Origin: Piezodorus guildinii
Lineage: Eukaryota > Arthropoda > Insecta > Hemiptera > Pentatomidae
DNA: 64,000 nucleotides
Assembly: GCA_023052935.1 (NCBI GenBank)
Contig: CM041295.1
Span: 19,716,880 to 19,780,879 of the forward strand
Reading direction: 5' to 3'
Each line of letters starts with the position of its first letter. The stretch's first letter is position 1. The notes under the pieces are model-generated. The model did not search any database and was not told the DNA's origin. It was given only the letters and a program-made list of their open reading frames with translations. Position numbers and translations under genes: made by a program. Positions 62,737-64,000 of the stretch are shown here, in pieces.

Positions 62737-64000
62737 GCTTTAAGAGAATTTTCCTCCGCGACATGATGAACTTCAGGCAATTTGGCCACTTTTGCCGCCC
62801 AACGAGTCTGTTCTTCTTCGCGAGCTGCTAGAATATCTCCCTCGAGAACTTGGTGTAAAGGCCTTAGCTCTCTACCGAAATTTAAGAAAGCAGGGCTGAA
62901 CTTGGTCGAGTCCTGAACTGCGGAATTCAATGCAAATTGGATCTCTCCTAACTTCTCGTCCCAGCGTTGGTGTTTTTTCCCAAGATACGTGACGATAAGT
63001 TGCTTTATATTACGGTTAGACCGTTCTGTGGGATTTGCCTGTGAGTGATAAAGAAGAGTAGTCTCCCTCTTGATTCCGAACTCCTTAGCTACTTCATCAA
63101 CAAGATTACTCACAAAGTTCTTTGCATTGTCGGAAATTAATTTCCTAGGTGCACCATACCTATGTAATATTCGGGACTTTAATTTCGACACTATAACCGA
63201 AGAGGTAGCTTTCCTAATGGGACACAATTCCACCCATCGGCTAAATAAATCGACGAAAACTAGGAGATAAACGTTGCCTTTAGTGCTTCTAGGATAGGGA
63301 CCCATAATGTCGACAGAAACGATTTCCCACGGCTGCTTGTTATAGCGAGGGTACATCAATCCACGAGGTGGTGTATTTCTGGGTTTTACCTTTTGACACA
63401 ACTCACACTGTCTCACATATTGGCTTATATCCGAATAAAGACCCGGCCAATAATATAGTCTGCTAACCCGCGCGAACGTCTTATCAATCCCTAAGTGGCC
63501 AGACTGAGGAAGATCATGATTATCATATATTATAGATCTCCGCAGGTGTCTTGGAACAACCACTTTCCACTCCTCACTGGGGTCCTCCAACTCTCCTTTC
63601 AAAGAGTTCTTCCGATGATACAGTAACTGCCCGTCCTTTATCAACCAGCCAGGGTGAAATTCTGGGAACTTTTGGACTCTGTAAAATTTCTGATCGTACC
63701 ATTCATCAGACGATATAGGGGTTCCCGAAGACGAAATATCATTGGAAGAGGAGCCATGATCGATACCTGTAGATAAAACAGTTATTGCGGCAATTCTGGA
63801 TAATGCATCGGCCACTGTATTCAGTTTGCCCTTACGGTATTCCACTTTGTAATTATACGGTTGTAACCGAAGAGCCCATCTAGCCAAACGACCCGAAGGG
63901 TTCTTCAAATTTAGAAGCCACTTAAGACTGGCATGGTCCGTAATAACGGTAAAGGAATATCCCTCCAAGTAATGCCGATTCTTTTCGATACCAAACAGGA
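62733..64000 (-). CDS. pol: Ty3/gypsy pol: RNase H end and integrase (partial, runs off edge)
   Basis: The frame is open from the right edge of the window. It reads YSFTVITDHASLKWLLNLKN and LNTVADALSRI, the end of the RNase H domain. Next comes an integrase zinc finger with His-His-Cys-Cys (NHDLPQSGHLG, then QCELCQ). The catalytic core has VSVDIMGPYPRS (first Asp), KLISDNAKNFVS (second Asp) and ANPTERSNRNIK (Glu), all in good order, then KFSPAFLNFGRELRPL. All three DDE residues are visible. The frame stops at 62,733 by a frameshift before the GPY/F module. The well-kept sequence suggests a fairly young element. The remaining pol, gag and 5' LTR would lie beyond the window. Confidence 0.92.
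   Translation of the reverse strand, partial: LFGIEKNRHYLEGYSFTVITDHASLKWLLNLKNPSGRLARWALRLQPYNYKVEYRKGKLNTVADALSRIAAITVLSTGIDHGSSSNDISSSGTPISSDEWYDQKFYRVQKFPEFHPGWLIKDGQLLYHRKNSLKGELEDPSEEWKVVVPRHLRRSIIYDNHDLPQSGHLGIDKTFARVSRLYYWPGLYSDISQYVRQCELCQKVKPRNTPPRGLMYPRYNKQPWEIVSVDIMGPYPRSTKGNVYLLVFVDLFSRWVELCPIRKATSSVIVSKLKSRILHRYGAPRKLISDNAKNFVSNLVDEVAKEFGIKRETTLLYHSQANPTERSNRNIKQLIVTYLGKKHQRWDEKLGEIQFALNSAVQDSTKFSPAFLNFGRELRPLHQVLEGDILAAREEEQTRWAAKVAKLPEVHHVAEENSLKA

Noticed and set aside
1..64000. Host protein-coding genes
   Set aside because: No multi-exon structure or conserved cellular domain could be recognised; every domain I could name belongs to a transposable element.

Overview
The window is AT-rich eukaryotic DNA made almost entirely of transposable elements in many states of decay. 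The mix is typical of an arthropod, most likely an insect: Jockey-clade non-LTR retrotransposons, other LINEs of RTE-like and RNase H-bearing types, a Ty3/gypsy element, Penelope-like elements (PLEs), mariner transposons, a hAT-type MITE and a tRNA-derived SINE. The species assignment is inference. I recognise no host protein-coding gene, rRNA or functional tRNA.

Layout. 0-8 kb: a gypsy gag relic, LINE fragments, a SINE and RNase H/Jockey relics. 8-15 kb: microsatellites, a LINE lying between (TA)n tracts, a hAT MITE inside a LINE fragment, an inverted-repeat element and a tandemly duplicated mariner fragment. 15-23.3 kb: PLE palindromes, a SINE, and a nearly full-length Jockey element (18,534-23,300, minus strand) with an exact 12-bp target duplication, inserted into an unclassified repeat I call family A. 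23.9-32.5 kb: a direct duplication around a LINE piece, a Jockey fragment split by a mariner, a PLE palindrome split by a SINE and a LINE tail, one complete family A copy, and a second copy of the same internally deleted mariner. 33-47 kb: Jockey and RTE-like fragments, several with exact target duplications. 47.7-54 kb: inverted-repeat elements and further family A copies, one carrying a LINE 3' end. 55-56 kb: a PLE GIY-YIG endonuclease relic between (AT)n tracts. 57.5-61.7 kb: an RTE-like insertion, then a palindromic PLE locus containing a 1.7-kb near-perfect palindrome (two 709-bp arms) and a Jockey insertion. 62.1-64 kb: the 3' LTR and integrase end of a gypsy element that runs off the right edge.

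The recurrent theme is the PLE-derived inverted-repeat unit. At least four loci (about 15.0, 16.8, 27.3 and 58.5 kb) place two PLE ends head to head. Each end carries a hammerhead-ribozyme-like motif: CTGATGA, a hairpin, GAAAC, then GTC or GTT. The youngest copy keeps both motifs intact and has a 13-bp target duplication. Repeat names (family A, B, C; J, L, PLE-1/2/3) are labels used only in this answer.
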